A stretch of 64,000 bases of DNA, taken from Actinomyces sp. AC-20-1 (GTDB taxonomy: Bacteria > Actinomycetota > Actinomycetes > Actinomycetales > Actinomycetaceae). Positions within the stretch are counted from its first letter, which is position 1; every line of letters starts with the position of its first letter. The notes under the pieces were generated by a model. It was not told the DNA's origin and made no database searches. It saw only the letters and a list, made by a program, of their open reading frames with translations. Positions 52,275 to 63,822 of the stretch are shown in pieces. Made by a program: the position numbers and the translations under genes. The stretch covers positions 186,001 to 250,000 of the forward strand of contig NZ_JACJVC010000001.1 of the NCBI RefSeq assembly GCF_023369555.1, given 5' to 3'.

Positions 52275-53474
52275 GTGACACCTGCGAACCTGTCCCCCAC
52301 CACCGACCTCGAGGCCTCCTGGGACGCCCTGACCGCTGAGGAGCTGCGCCGGCGCGGCTCCTTGAAGTGGACGCTCGAGCCGGGCGTCATCGGCGCCTGG
52401 GTCGCCGAGATGGACCTGGGCACCGCCCCCGCCGTGACGGCGGTCCTTGAGCAGGCGGTGCGCGACTGCGCCTTCGGCTACACCTCCCCCACCCTGACGC
52501 AGACCCTGTGCGAGTCCACGGCCCGCTACCAGCGTGAGGTCCACGGCTGGCAGGTGGAGGTGGAGCAGGTCTCGGCGCTGCCGGACGTGCTGTCGGCCCT
52601 GCGCGCCGTCATCGCCCGCCACACGCCCGCGGGCAGCGCCGTCATCGTGCCGACCCCCGCCTACATGCCCTTCCTCACGATCCCGGGCGAGCTGGACCGC
52701 GAGCTCGTCCAGGTGCCGGCCCTGCGCACGAGCGAGGGCGCCGCTGCGGGCTGGGCGCTCGACCTGGACGGCATCGAGGCGGCGATGGCGGCCGGCGCCG
52801 GGCTGCTCGTGCTGTGCCATCCGTGGAACCCGGTGGGCCGGGTGCTCACGCACGAGGAGCTGGACGCCGTCGCCGTGCTGTCCACCCGCTACGGGGTGAG
52901 CGTGTTCTCCGACGAGATCCACGGGCCCCTCGTCCTGGACCCGGCACTGAGCCACACCCCCTACGCCTGCCGCCCGGGGACCGACCCGGACCTCACCTTC
53001 ACGGCGACGGCGGCCTCGAAGGGCTGGAACATCCCGGGCCTCAAGTGCGCCCAGCTCATCGCCTCCGGTGCGGCCCGCCGCAGCTGGGAGTCCTCGGCCC
53101 TGTCGCGCAACCTGTCCCACGAGGGTGCCGGGGTCGGCGCCATGGCGACGGTCGCCGCCTACGACGAGGGCCGCGAGTGGATCGAGGCGGTGCGCCGCTA
53201 CGTGCACGCCACGGCCGGTGAGGTGGAGCGGGTGCTGACCACCGCCGGGGTGGGCTTCACGCGCCCTCAGGGCACGTACCTGTCCTGGCTGGACCTGAGC
53301 GGGACACCGGCGGCCGACGGCCCCGCCCGCTTCCTGCGGGAGCGGGCGCGCGTGTCGGTCAACGACGGCGCCGCCTTCGGGCGCGGCTTCGAGTCCTTCG
53401 TCCGTCTCAACCTGGCGGCCCCGCGGCCGCTGGCCCTGGAGACGGCCTCGCGGATCGCCCGGGCTCTCGCCTGA
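52275..53474 (+). CDS. PatB/MalY-type cystathionine beta-lyase or aminotransferase
   Basis: The 399-residue PLP enzyme belongs to the PatB/MalY group. Features are [11 protein letters not shown] near the N-terminus, [27 protein letters not shown] (PLP Asp) and the PLP Lys in [17 protein letters not shown]. It probably cleaves C-S bonds of cystathionine or cysteine, giving homocysteine or sulfide. GTG 52275 lies 7 nt after a -10-like TAGACT (52262-52267), so it is probably leaderless. It diverges from gltX. Confidence 0.9.
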   Translation: MTPANLSPTTDLEASWDALTAEELRRRGSLKWTLEPGVIGAWVAEMDLGTAPAVTAVLEQAVRDCAFGYTSPTLTQTLCESTARYQREVHGWQVEVEQVSALPDVLSALRAVIARHTPAGSAVIVPTPAYMPFLTIPGELDRELVQVPALRTSEGAAAGWALDLDGIEAAMAAGAGLLVLCHPWNPVGRVLTHEELDAVAVLSTRYGVSVFSDEIHGPLVLDPALSHTPYACRPGTDPDLTFTATAASKGWNIPGLKCAQLIASGAARRSWESSALSRNLSHEGAGVGAMATVAAYDEGREWIEAVRRYVHATAGEVERVLTTAGVGFTRPQGTYLSWLDLSGTPAADGPARFLRERARVSVNDGAAFGRGFESFVRLNLAAPRPLALETASRIARALA

Positions 53475-53499
53475 CGGGCGCCATGCCCTCGCAGGACGG

Positions 53500-53544
53500 A
53501 CGACGGTGGCGCCGCGCCCCTGAGGGGTGCGGCGCCACCGTCGT
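53500..53544. terminator. Very long GC-rich hairpin between convergent genes
   Basis: Arms 53500-53515 and 53529-53544 are perfectly complementary over 16 bp, and the stem continues with a G-T pair and four G-C pairs to a 3-nt loop (TGA). The 21-pair stem lies between patB-like and FAH-family genes and is probably a bidirectional terminator without a T-run. Confidence 0.65.
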
Positions 53545-53559
53545 CGTGAGGGGCGGGTC

Positions 53560-54393
53560 TCAGCGGCGCACGACCGGGTTGGAGAAGGAGCCGATGCCCT
53601 CGACCTCGACCTCGACCCGCTGGCCGGCGCGGATCTCGCCGACGCCGGCGGGGGTGCCGGTGAGCAGGACGTCGCCCGGCAGGAGGGTGAAGACCTGCGA
53701 GACGTAGGAGATGAGGTGGGCGACGTCCGTGACCATGTCCCGCGTGCTGCCCTCCTGGACCACCCGGCCGTCCACGCGGGTGCGGATGAGGGCGTCCGCG
53801 GGGTCGAAGGCGCCCTCGCCGGGGGCCCGCCCGGGCTCGGGGACCTCGATCCACGGGCCGAGGGGGCAGGAGGTGTCGAATCCCTTGGCCCGAGCCCAGG
53901 TGGCGTCGGCGCGCTGGGCGTCGCGGGCGGAGACGTCGTTGGCAACGGTGTAGCCCAGGACCGCCCGGGGGGCGTCCTCGGGGCTGAGGTCCTTGGCCAG
54001 GGACTTGATGACGACGGCGAGCTCGGCCTCGTAGTGGACCTCCTGCGTCCAGGCGGGCAGGACGATGGGCGCGTCGGGCCCGATGACCGAGGTGTTGGGC
54101 TTGAGGAAGACGATGGGCTCGGCGGGGGCCTCGGTGCCCATCTCGGCAGCGTGGGCCGCGTAGTTCTTGCCGATGCCGATGACCTTGGAGCGGGGGATGA
54201 CCGGTGAGACGAGGCGGGCCTCGGCCAGGGGGACGACCTCCCCGGTGGCCTCGGGGACCTGGTAGAGGGGGTCGCCCTTGAGGACGATGAGGTGTCCCGG
54301 GGACTCACCCGACGGCGACCGGTCACCGTCGGGCAGCCCCTCGACGATGCCGTAACGGAGCTCGTCACCGGTGGAGAAGCGCGCGATCTTCAT
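53560..54393 (-). CDS. Fumarylacetoacetate hydrolase family protein
   Basis: The 277-residue protein has an N-terminal cap and the FAH fold with metal ligands in [12 protein letters not shown] (Glu pair) and [12 protein letters not shown] (Asp), plus [16 protein letters not shown]. Family members hydrolyse or decarboxylate acylpyruvates and similar oxo-acids; the substrate here is unknown. ATG 54393 is 6 nt after a -10-like TAGGCT (54400-54405), so it is probably leaderless. Confidence 0.92.
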   Translation of the reverse strand: MKIARFSTGDELRYGIVEGLPDGDRSPSGESPGHLIVLKGDPLYQVPEATGEVVPLAEARLVSPVIPRSKVIGIGKNYAAHAAEMGTEAPAEPIVFLKPNTSVIGPDAPIVLPAWTQEVHYEAELAVVIKSLAKDLSPEDAPRAVLGYTVANDVSARDAQRADATWARAKGFDTSCPLGPWIEVPEPGRAPGEGAFDPADALIRTRVDGRVVQEGSTRDMVTDVAHLISYVSQVFTLLPGDVLLTGTPAGVGEIRAGQRVEVEVEGIGSFSNPVVRR

Positions 54394-54439
54394 GGCCTGA
54401 GCCTAGCGGCCGCGCCCCGCCCGGGTGCGCGGGCCCCGC

Positions 54440-55975
<1,536 letters not shown>

Positions 55976-56025
55976 GGCGGCAGCGTAGGGTCGTCTGATG
56001 TCGTCCCCGTTTCGCGGTGGCGCCA

Positions 56026-56060
56026 CGGCGGTGGGGGCGCGGTGCGCGCCCCCACCGCCG
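56026..56060 (-). terminator. Strong hairpin after AGCS copy 2
   Basis: Arms 56026-56041 and 56045-56060 are perfectly complementary over 16 bp with a 3-nt loop. It lies 19 bp after the copy 2 stop and before the copy 1 promoter, so it should end the transcript of copies 4-3-2. No T-run follows. Confidence 0.6.
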
Positions 56061-56078
56061 CCCGTGGTCCCCGCGGTC

Positions 56079-57572
56079 TCAGCGCCGGGCCGGGGCCTGG
56101 GCCCAGACGTCCCCGGGCAGCTCCCCGGGCAGGTGGGGGTTGGCGGTGGCGACGAAGCGGAGCCCGGGTGCTGTGCCGGCCGCCAGGGCGCGGCGCTGGG
56201 CCTCCCAGTCGCGCAGGGCCCCCACGGCCCACCTCGCCAGCAGGGCCAGGGCGACGAGGTTGATGACGGCCCCCAGGCCCAGGAGCACGTCGGCCAGCGT
56301 CCACACGGTGGTCAGCGCGGTCCCGCCGCCGATGAAGGCGCAGGCCACGGCGCCCAGCCGCAGGGCGGTCGTCACCCACGGGGCGCGGGTGAGGTAGTCG
56401 AGGCTGACCTCGGCGTAGGAGAAGGCCCCCAGGATGGTGGAGTAGGCGAGCACGAGGACGAGCACGGTCATGGGCCAGCTGGTCCAGCCCCCCAGCACGG
56501 AGGCGATCGCCGTCTGGGTGAGTGTGCCGGACAGGTCGGCGCCGTCGGCCCCGGTGACTCCCGCCTGGTAGACGGCCGGGTCCTCGGCCCCGGCCACGAG
56601 GATGGCCAGGGCGGTGGCGGTGCAGATGAGCAGCGTGTCCACGAGGACCCCGAAGGACTGGATGAGGCCCTGCTGGACGGGGTGGCGCACGGTGGCGGAG
56701 CCGGCGGCGCAGGCCGCGCCGCCCAGCCCGGCCTCGTTGGAGAACAGGCCGCGGCGCACGCCGTTGAGGACGACGACGGTCACGCCTCCGGCGACCCCCG
56801 CCAGGCCCGGGCGCAGGCCGAGGGCACCGGAGACGATCTCGCCGAGCGCGGTGAGGGTCTGGGCGGGGTGGGTGAGGATGATGGCTGCGACGAGCACGAG
56901 GTAGACGCCGGCCATGAGCGGGGCCAGGAGCTCGGTGACGCGGGCGATGGAGCGCAGGCCCCCCAGGAGCACCGGGGCGACGAGGGCGGCCACGAGCGCC
57001 GCCCACACCCAGGGGCTCACGCTGGCGCCCAGGGTGGAGGAGACCGAGGCCCCGAGGGCGGCGGTCATGGCGTTGGCCTGGACCATGGGCATGGCCAGGC
57101 CGTTGGCGACCATGAACAGGACGGCGAAGACGGCGCCGACGGCGGGCAGGCCCAGCCCGTGGGCGATGTAGTAGGCGGGCCCGCCGCGGTAGGAGCCGTC
57201 ACCGCGGCGCACCTTGAACATCTGCCCCAGGGTCGCCTCGGTGAAGGCGGTGGCGGTGCCGACCAGGGCGACGACCCACATCCAGAAGACGGCGCCCGGC
57301 CCGCCCAGGACGAGGGCGAGGGCGACGCCGACGATGTTGCCGGTGCCCACCCGGCAGGCCAGGCCGACGGCGAAGGCCTGGAAGGAGGAGATGCCGCCCT
57401 CGGCGCCGGAGCGCGAGCCGGCCACGGAGCGCAGGACGGCGCCGAGGTGGCGCAGCTGGACGCCGCGGGTGCGGAGGGTCAGCAGGAGGCCGGCGCCGAT
57501 GAGGAGCCAGACGAGGACGGTGCCGAACAGCCAGTTCGACAGCGTGCCGAGGACGTCGTTGAGCAGCGCCAT
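56079..57572 (-). CDS. Sodium:alanine/glycine symporter, AGCS family (copy 2)
   Basis: The 497-residue paralogue has the full AGCS core: ISSFQAFAVGLACRVGTGNIVGVA, GGPGAVFWMWVVA, YRGGPAYYIAHGLG and FSNEAGLGGAACAAG. The last motif departs from the usual NEAG-x-G-x2-PNAAA: the PNAAA part is replaced by Ala/Cys, so specificity may differ. It starts 3 bp after the copy 3 stop, in one operon with copies 3 and 4. Its tail has NPHLPGELPGDVW. Confidence 0.92.
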   Translation of the reverse strand: MALLNDVLGTLSNWLFGTVLVWLLIGAGLLLTLRTRGVQLRHLGAVLRSVAGSRSGAEGGISSFQAFAVGLACRVGTGNIVGVALALVLGGPGAVFWMWVVALVGTATAFTEATLGQMFKVRRGDGSYRGGPAYYIAHGLGLPAVGAVFAVLFMVANGLAMPMVQANAMTAALGASVSSTLGASVSPWVWAALVAALVAPVLLGGLRSIARVTELLAPLMAGVYLVLVAAIILTHPAQTLTALGEIVSGALGLRPGLAGVAGGVTVVVLNGVRRGLFSNEAGLGGAACAAGSATVRHPVQQGLIQSFGVLVDTLLICTATALAILVAGAEDPAVYQAGVTGADGADLSGTLTQTAIASVLGGWTSWPMTVLVLVLAYSTILGAFSYAEVSLDYLTRAPWVTTALRLGAVACAFIGGGTALTTVWTLADVLLGLGAVINLVALALLARWAVGALRDWEAQRRALAAGTAPGLRFVATANPHLPGELPGDVWAQAPARR

Positions 57573-57575
57573 GCC

Positions 57576-59066
57576 TCAGTCCTCCCAGACGCCGTCGGCG
57601 GTGTCGCCGGGCAGGAGGGGGTTGCCGTGCCCGTGGAAGACGGGGTGGGCGGTGCCGGCTGCCCTCTGGGCCTCCCAGTCCCTCAGGGCGCCGAGGACCC
57701 AGCGTGAGAGCAGCAGGACGACGACGAGGTTGATGAGGCCCAGGAACCCGAGGGCGATGTCGGTCAGGGCCCACACGACCGGCAGGTCGAGGACGGTGCC
57801 GGCGAAGGCGGCGGCGGTGAGCAGCAGGCCGAGGGCCTGCTCGGCGCGGCGCTCGCCACCCAGGTAGTTGACGTTGACCTGGGAGTAGGAGTAGCAGCCC
57901 AGGACGGTGGAGAAGACGAGGACGAAGATGAGCACGACCATGGGCCAGGTGGTCCAGGCCCCCAGGTGCTCGACGACGGCCTGCTGGGTGAGGACGGCGC
58001 CGACCAGCCCCTCTTTGCCGGGCTGGTAGGTGCCGGTGGCCAGCAGGATGAGGAAGCCGGTGGCGGAGCACACGAGGATGGTGTCGACGAAGACGCCGAA
58101 GGACTGGATGAGGCCCTGCTGGACGGGGTGGGCGACGGTGGCGGTGCCGGCGGCGTTGGGGACGGTGCCCAGTCCGGCCTCGTTGGAGAACAGGCCGCGG
58201 CGCACGCCGTTGAGGACGGCGGCGACGAGGCCGCCGGCGACGCCGAAGAGCGCCGAGTCGACCCCGAAGGCGCCCTTGACGACCTGGACGAGGACGGCGG
58301 GCAGCTCGGTGGCGTTCATGACCATGACGACGAGCGTGACGAGCACGTAGACCAGCGCCATGAGCGGGGCGACGACCTCGGTGACGCGGGCGACGCCCTT
58401 GAGCCCGCCGAGCACGACGGGCAGGACGAGCAGGACGAGGGCGACGCCGACCATCCAGGGGGACACGGAGGCGACGGTGGCGTGCACGACGCCGGCCAGC
58501 GCGTTGGTCTGGACCATGACGACGGTGACGCCGACGCTGACGATGCAGATGGCGGCGAAGACGGCGCCCCAGGCCCTCGAGCCCAGGCCGTTCTTGATGT
58601 AGAAGGCGGGGCCGCCGTGGAAGGTGAAGTCGCGTCCGCGCTCCTTGAAGACCTGGGCGAGGGTGGACTCGGCGAAGGAGGTGGCCATGCCGACCAGGGC
58701 GACGACCCACATCCAGAACAGGGCGCCGGGGCCTCCGGCGACGACGGCGATGGCGACACCGGCGACGTTGCCGATGCCCACGCGGGCGGCCAGGCCGACG
58801 GCGAAGGCCTGGAAGGAGGAGATGCCGCCCTCGGCGCCGGAGCGCGAGGAGGTGATCGAGCGGACCATGGCGCCGAGGTGGCGCACCTGGACGGCGCGGG
58901 TGCGGGCGGTGAAGTACAGGCCGACGGCGACGAGCAGGACGGCCAGGACGTAGGTGTAGAGGTGGTCGGAGAAGGTGCTGAGGCTGGTCGCGAGGTCCTG
59001 CGGGCTCAGCGCGGGCATGAGCGCGGTGGTGGCGTGGGTGGCGGCCGAGGCGGCTGCGGTGGACAT
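57576..59066 (-). CDS. Sodium:alanine/glycine symporter, AGCS family (copy 3)
   Basis: The 496-residue paralogue has ISSFQAFAVGLAARVGIGNVAGVA, GGPGALFWMWVVA, FHGGPAFYIKNGLG and FSNEAGLGTVPNAAGTA. GIGN replaces the more common GTGN near the first core helix, and Phe replaces the first Tyr of GGPAYYI. It lies 5 bp after copy 4 and 3 bp before copy 2. The tail is a divergent NPLLPGDTADGVW. Confidence 0.93.
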   Translation of the reverse strand: MSTAAASAATHATTALMPALSPQDLATSLSTFSDHLYTYVLAVLLVAVGLYFTARTRAVQVRHLGAMVRSITSSRSGAEGGISSFQAFAVGLAARVGIGNVAGVAIAVVAGGPGALFWMWVVALVGMATSFAESTLAQVFKERGRDFTFHGGPAFYIKNGLGSRAWGAVFAAICIVSVGVTVVMVQTNALAGVVHATVASVSPWMVGVALVLLVLPVVLGGLKGVARVTEVVAPLMALVYVLVTLVVMVMNATELPAVLVQVVKGAFGVDSALFGVAGGLVAAVLNGVRRGLFSNEAGLGTVPNAAGTATVAHPVQQGLIQSFGVFVDTILVCSATGFLILLATGTYQPGKEGLVGAVLTQQAVVEHLGAWTTWPMVVLIFVLVFSTVLGCYSYSQVNVNYLGGERRAEQALGLLLTAAAFAGTVLDLPVVWALTDIALGFLGLINLVVVLLLSRWVLGALRDWEAQRAAGTAHPVFHGHGNPLLPGDTADGVWED

Positions 59067-59071
59067 GGGGA

Positions 59072-60565
59072 TCAGGACTCCTGGGTGGTGGTCGTGGAGG
59101 AAGCGGGCGCCCAGACGTCACCGGGGACGTCCGCGGGCAGGTAGGGGTTGGCGGTACCGACGAAGACGGGCTCGGCGACACCGGCACGGCGTTGGGCCTC
59201 GTAGTCGCGCAGGGCGCCGGTGCCCCAGCGGAACAGCCACACGAGCGCGACGAGGTTGGTGACGGTCATGACGGCCATGGCGATGTCGACGGCGTTCCAC
59301 ACGACGTCGAGGCTCAGGACGGCTCCGGCGGTGGCGGACAGGACGCAGATGACGCGCACCGTCCAGGAGGCCCAGCGCCTGCCGCCGGTGATGTAGTCCA
59401 TGTTGACGTCGGAGTAGACGTAGGCGGCGATGATCGAGGAGTAGGCCAGGACGAAGATGAGCACGGCCATGGGCAGCACGGTCCACCCGCCCAGGCCGTG
59501 GGCGACGGCGAGGGTGGTGAGGGTGGAGGGGTTGGCGCCCTCGGCGCCCCAGGTGGCGGGACCGGAGATGAGGATGACGAAGGCCGTGGCGGTGCACACG
59601 ATGACGGTGTCGACGAAGACGCCGAGGGACTGGATGAGGCCCTGCTGGACGGGGTGGGCGACGGTGGCGGTGGCGGCGGCGTTGGGGGCGGTGCCCTGGC
59701 CGGCCTCGTTGGAGAACAGGCCGCGCTTGGTGCCGTTGACGACGGCTGCGAGGACGCCGCCGCCCAGGCCGCCCACCAGGGGCTCGGGGGCGAGGGCGGA
59801 GGTGAGGATCCAGCCAATGACCTCGCCGAACTGGTGGAGGTTGCTCAGGCAGATGACGGCGACCAGGACGATGTAGACCAGGGCCATGACGGGGGCCAGC
59901 CACTCGGTGACGCGGGCGACGGCGCGGATGCCGCCGAAGACGACCGTCGAGGTGAGCACGAGGACGAGGCCGGCGACGACGAGCTGCGCGGCGCTGAGCC
60001 CGCCGAAGCCGGGCAGGGCGGAGTCGGAGGCGCCGAAGGCGGCGACGAGGGTGCCGGCGACGGCGTTGGCCTGCACCGAGGTGATGATGAAGCCGCAGGT
60101 GACGACGGAGATGACGGAGAAGACGACGGCCATGGGCTTGGAGCGCATGCCGCGGGCCATGTAGAAGGCGGGCCCGCCCCGGAAGGAGCCGTCGTCGGAG
60201 CGGACCTTGAAGACCTGGGCGAGGGTGGCCTCGAAGAAGGCGGTGGCCATGCCGACCAGGGCGACGACCCACATCCAGAAGACGGCGCCGGGCCCGCCCA
60301 TGAGCAGGGCGGCGGCGACGCCGAAGACGTTGCCGATGCCCACGCGGGCGGCCAGGGAGATGGCGAAGGCCTGGAAGGAGGAGATGCCGCCCTCGGCGCC
60401 TGCGCGTGAGCCGGCGACGGCGCGCAGCATGGCGGGCAGGTGGCGCACCTGGACGGCGCGGGTGACGACGGTGAGGAGCAGGCCGGTGGCGATGAGGACC
60501 CACATGGTGATGTGGGAGGTGGTCCAGTCGGCGATCGTCAGCAGGTCGGCGGCGAGGGCGTCCAT
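59072..60565 (-). CDS. Sodium:alanine/glycine symporter, AGCS family (copy 4, first of operon)
   Basis: The 497-residue paralogue leads the operon of copies 4-3-2. Motifs are ISSFQAFAISLAARVGIGNVFGVA, GGPGAVFWMWVVA, FRGGPAFYMARGM and FSNEAGQGTAPNAAATA. The ATG at 60565 has GAAGG about 10 nt upstream. It shares a 125-bp divergent region with the helicase gene. The tail has NPYLPADVPGDVW. Closest by motif to copy 3, which also has GIGN. Confidence 0.93.
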   Translation of the reverse strand: MDALAADLLTIADWTTSHITMWVLIATGLLLTVVTRAVQVRHLPAMLRAVAGSRAGAEGGISSFQAFAISLAARVGIGNVFGVAAALLMGGPGAVFWMWVVALVGMATAFFEATLAQVFKVRSDDGSFRGGPAFYMARGMRSKPMAVVFSVISVVTCGFIITSVQANAVAGTLVAAFGASDSALPGFGGLSAAQLVVAGLVLVLTSTVVFGGIRAVARVTEWLAPVMALVYIVLVAVICLSNLHQFGEVIGWILTSALAPEPLVGGLGGGVLAAVVNGTKRGLFSNEAGQGTAPNAAATATVAHPVQQGLIQSLGVFVDTVIVCTATAFVILISGPATWGAEGANPSTLTTLAVAHGLGGWTVLPMAVLIFVLAYSSIIAAYVYSDVNMDYITGGRRWASWTVRVICVLSATAGAVLSLDVVWNAVDIAMAVMTVTNLVALVWLFRWGTGALRDYEAQRRAGVAEPVFVGTANPYLPADVPGDVWAPASSTTTTQES

Positions 60566-60690
60566 AGGGGGTGTGCCTTCGGGAGGGGGCGGGGTGTCCG
60601 GCGCATGCTCTCACACCCGGGCGGCTGTCCTCGGGGCCGTCCGCATAGTCGTCCGGGCCGGTGCGCGGGCCCGTGTGGGAGCATGACGGC

Positions 60691-63387
60691 ATGCCCTCCC
60701 CCACCGCACCCGCGCTCAACGCGATGCTCGACGCGCTCATCCCGGCCACCGACCCCGAGCGCGTCCCGGAGCCGGAGGAGGTCTACCTGGCCTTCACCGA
60801 GTGGGCCGAGTCGACGGGGCGCCCGCTCTACGCGCACCAGGACGAGGCCCTGTCGCAGATCCTCGAGGGCCGTCACGTCATCGCGGCCACGCCGACGGGC
60901 TCGGGCAAGTCGATGATCGCGCTGGCGGCCCACACGGCCTCGCTGGCGCGCGGTGGGCGCTCCTACTACACGGCGCCGCTCAAGGCGCTGGTGAGTGAGA
61001 AGTTCTTCGAGCTCGTGCGCCTGTTCGGGGCCGACAACGTCGGCATGGTCACCGGGGACACCTCGATCAACGCCGCCGCGCCGGTCATCTGCTGCACGGC
61101 GGAGATCCTGGCGAACCAGGCGCTGCGTGAGGGCGAGGGGCTCGACGTCGACACCGTGGTCATGGACGAGTTCCACTACTACGCGGACCCGCAGCGCGGC
61201 TGGGCCTGGCAGGTGCCGCTGCTCGAGCTGCCCCAGGCCCAGATGGTGCTGCTGTCGGCGACGCTGGGCGACGTGTCCTTCTTCGTGCGGGACATCCAGC
61301 AGCGCACCGGGCGTGAGGTCGCCGTCGTCGACGACGCCGAGCGGCCCGTGCCCTTGGAGATGGAGTACGTCGTCGAGCCCATCGGCGAGCTCCTGCAGCG
61401 GCTCGTGCAGCAGGGCAGGGCTCCGGTGTACGTCGTCCACTTCTCCCAGAAGGAGGCGATCGAGCGGGCGACGGCGCTGCTGGGCGTGGACCTCGTGCCC
61501 AAGGAGCGCAGGGCGGCGGTGGCGGCGGCCCTGGGGGCCTTCCGCTTTGGTCCCGGCTTCGGTGCGACGCTCTCGCGGCTGCTGCGCTCGGGCATCGGCG
61601 TGCACCACGCCGGCATGCTGCCGCGCTACCGGCGCCTCGTCGAGCGCCTGGCCCGCGAGGGCCTGCTGAGCGTCATCTGCGGCACGGACACGCTCGGCGT
61701 GGGCATCAACGTGCCCATCCGCAGCGTCGTGCTCACGAGCCTGGTGAAGTTCGACGGCGCCAAGGAGCGCCACCTCACGGCCCGCGAGTTCCACCAGATC
61801 GCCGGGCGGGCGGGACGGGCGGGCTTCGACACGCGCGGCTACGTGAGCGTGCAGGCGCCCGAGCACGTCATCGACAACGCCAGGGCCCTGGCCAAGGCGG
61901 GTGACGACGAGCGCAAGCGCCGCAAGATCGTGCGCAAGAAGGCGCCCGAGGGGCGGGTGAACTGGACGGACAAGACCTTCGAGCGGCTGCGCGACAGCGC
62001 CCCTGAGACGCTGACGAGCCAGTTCCAGGTGACGACGACGATGGTGCTCAGCCTCATGGAGCGTCCCGGGGACCCGGTGGCCCACATGGCCCGGCTGCTG
62101 GGGCGGGTGCAGTGCACGGCCTCGGAGCGGCGCGTCAACGTGCGCCAGGCGGTGGCGATCTACCTGTCCCTGCGCACCGCCGGCGTGCTCGAGCACGTCT
62201 CGAGCGCCCGGGCGGCCCGGGACGGGCGCCCCCGTCTGCGCCTGGCGGTGGACCTGCCCGACGACTTCGCGCTGCACCAGCCGCTGGCGCCCTTCGCCCT
62301 GGCCGCGATGGACCTGCTGGGGGTGGACTCGCCCGCGCACGCGCTCGACGTCGTCAGCGTCGTCGAGGCGACCCTGGACGACCCGCGCCCGTTGCTGTAC
62401 GCCCAGCAGCGCCAGGCGCGGGGCGAGGCGGTCGCGGCGATGAAGGCCGAGGGCCTGGACTACGACGAGCGGATGGCGGCCCTGGAGGAGGTCACCTGGC
62501 CCAGGCCGCTGGCAGAGCTGCTGGCCCCGGCGCTGGAGACGTACCGGCGGGCCAACCCGTGGGTGGCCCAGTACGAGCTGAGCCCCAAGAGCGTCGTGCG
62601 GGACATGGTGGAGAACGCCATGACCTTCTCGGACCTCGTCTCGCGCTACGAGCTGGGGCGCAGCGAGGGCGTGGTCCTGCGCTACCTCACGGACGCCTAC
62701 CGGGCCCTGCGCCAGGTGGTGCCCGAGGAGCACCGCACCGAGGAGGTGAGCGCCGTCATCGACTGGCTCGGCGCCCTCGTGCGGGCGGTGGACTCCTCCC
62801 TGCTGGACGAGTGGGAGGCCCTGGGGGCCGCCCAGGCCGGGCGGGCGGCGGAGGGCGCGGCCCTGCTCGAGGGCGACCGGCCCGGTGCTGACGACTCGAT
62901 CGGGGTGGAGCGGGCCTTCGGTGCGGACGCGGACGGCAGGGTCGCCCTCACCCGCAACCTGCACGCCTTCCGGGTGGCGGTGCGCCGGGAGATGTTCCGG
63001 CGGGTCGAGCTCATGGCCCGTGACGACGTCGAGGGCCTGGGCCGGCTGGACGCCGCCTCCGGCTGGGGTGAGGAGCGCTGGGACGAGGCGCTGGCCCGCT
63101 ACTGGGACGAGTACGACTGGGTCGGCACGGACACCGCGGCGCGCGCCGTCGCCCTGGCGCCGCTGGACGAGGCGCCGGATGAGCAGGCGCTGGCCGTTGC
63201 CGGGGTCTCCGAGCGGCTCATTGAGGCGCTGGGCAGGAGCGGGCGCAGGGTGTGGCTGGCGACCCAGGTCATCGAGGACCCAGAGGGCGACCACGACTGG
63301 CGCCTGGTCGCGCTCGTGGACCTGGCGGCCAGTGACGAGGCCGGTCGGGTGGTGCTGCGCCTGCTGTCGGTGGGCCCGCAGGGCTGA
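60691..63387 (+). CDS. DEAD/DEAH-box (Ski2-like) helicase with DUF3516
   Basis: The 898-residue helicase has motif I ATPTGSGKS, motif II DEFH in VVMDEFHYYADPQRGWAWQ, motif III LLSATLGD, motif VI HQIAGRAGRAGFD, then a C-terminal DUF3516 domain (from about residue 440) typical of actinobacteria. It probably unwinds structured RNA. ATG 60691 has GGGAG 9 nt upstream. It is monocistronic, divergent from the AGCS operon. Confidence 0.93.
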   Translation: MPSPTAPALNAMLDALIPATDPERVPEPEEVYLAFTEWAESTGRPLYAHQDEALSQILEGRHVIAATPTGSGKSMIALAAHTASLARGGRSYYTAPLKALVSEKFFELVRLFGADNVGMVTGDTSINAAAPVICCTAEILANQALREGEGLDVDTVVMDEFHYYADPQRGWAWQVPLLELPQAQMVLLSATLGDVSFFVRDIQQRTGREVAVVDDAERPVPLEMEYVVEPIGELLQRLVQQGRAPVYVVHFSQKEAIERATALLGVDLVPKERRAAVAAALGAFRFGPGFGATLSRLLRSGIGVHHAGMLPRYRRLVERLAREGLLSVICGTDTLGVGINVPIRSVVLTSLVKFDGAKERHLTAREFHQIAGRAGRAGFDTRGYVSVQAPEHVIDNARALAKAGDDERKRRKIVRKKAPEGRVNWTDKTFERLRDSAPETLTSQFQVTTTMVLSLMERPGDPVAHMARLLGRVQCTASERRVNVRQAVAIYLSLRTAGVLEHVSSARAARDGRPRLRLAVDLPDDFALHQPLAPFALAAMDLLGVDSPAHALDVVSVVEATLDDPRPLLYAQQRQARGEAVAAMKAEGLDYDERMAALEEVTWPRPLAELLAPALETYRRANPWVAQYELSPKSVVRDMVENAMTFSDLVSRYELGRSEGVVLRYLTDAYRALRQVVPEEHRTEEVSAVIDWLGALVRAVDSSLLDEWEALGAAQAGRAAEGAALLEGDRPGADDSIGVERAFGADADGRVALTRNLHAFRVAVRREMFRRVELMARDDVEGLGRLDAASGWGEERWDEALARYWDEYDWVGTDTAARAVALAPLDEAPDEQALAVAGVSERLIEALGRSGRRVWLATQVIEDPEGDHDWRLVALVDLAASDEAGRVVLRLLSVGPQG

Positions 63388-63438
63388 GCACGGTGCCAGG
63401 CGCCCCCGGGGCCGGCCGGGTGCGTCCGCCCGCGCGGG

Positions 63439-63822
63439 TCAGAGGATGCCGCGGCCGGGCACGACCCGCTTGCCGAAGGGGAAGCAGGTGACGGGGATCA
63501 TCTTGATGTTGGCGACGGCCAGCGGGATGCCGATGATCGTCACCGCCTGGGCCACGGCCGTGGCGACGTGGCCCAGCGCGAGCCACAGGCCGGCCACGAG
63601 GAACCAGATGACGTTGGCGGCCCCGCTCATGACCCCGGCACCGGGCACGGGCACGACCTCGCGGCCGAAGGGCCACAGCGCGTAGACGGCGATGCGGAAG
63701 CAGGCGACGCCCGCCGGGATGGTGACGACGAGCAGGCAGGCGATGAGCCCGGCGAGCAGGTACTCCAGGAACAGGGCCCACCCGCCGAAGAGGACCCAGA
63801 TGATGTTGAGCAGCGTGCGCAT
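63439..63822 (-). CDS. YccF domain membrane protein
   Basis: The 127-residue protein has two YccF repeats: NIIWVLFGGWALFLEYLLAGLIACLLVVTIPAGVACFRIA and NVIWFLVAGLWLALGHVATAVAQAVTIIGIPLAVANIKM are too long to quote as motifs but lie at about residues 6-46 and 70-108; each holds two helices and a short IPxG/IPLA turn. No function is established. The last 178 bases of the window (63823-64000) hold only its leader and nothing else I can support. Confidence 0.9.
   Translation of the reverse strand: MRTLLNIIWVLFGGWALFLEYLLAGLIACLLVVTIPAGVACFRIAVYALWPFGREVVPVPGAGVMSGAANVIWFLVAGLWLALGHVATAVAQAVTIIGIPLAVANIKMIPVTCFPFGKRVVPGRGIL

Noticed and set aside
50610-54368. Single 1252-residue protein containing gltX
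   Set aside because: Beyond 52184 the frame is antisense to the PatB-like and FAH-family genes and is low-complexity; GltX is complete without it.
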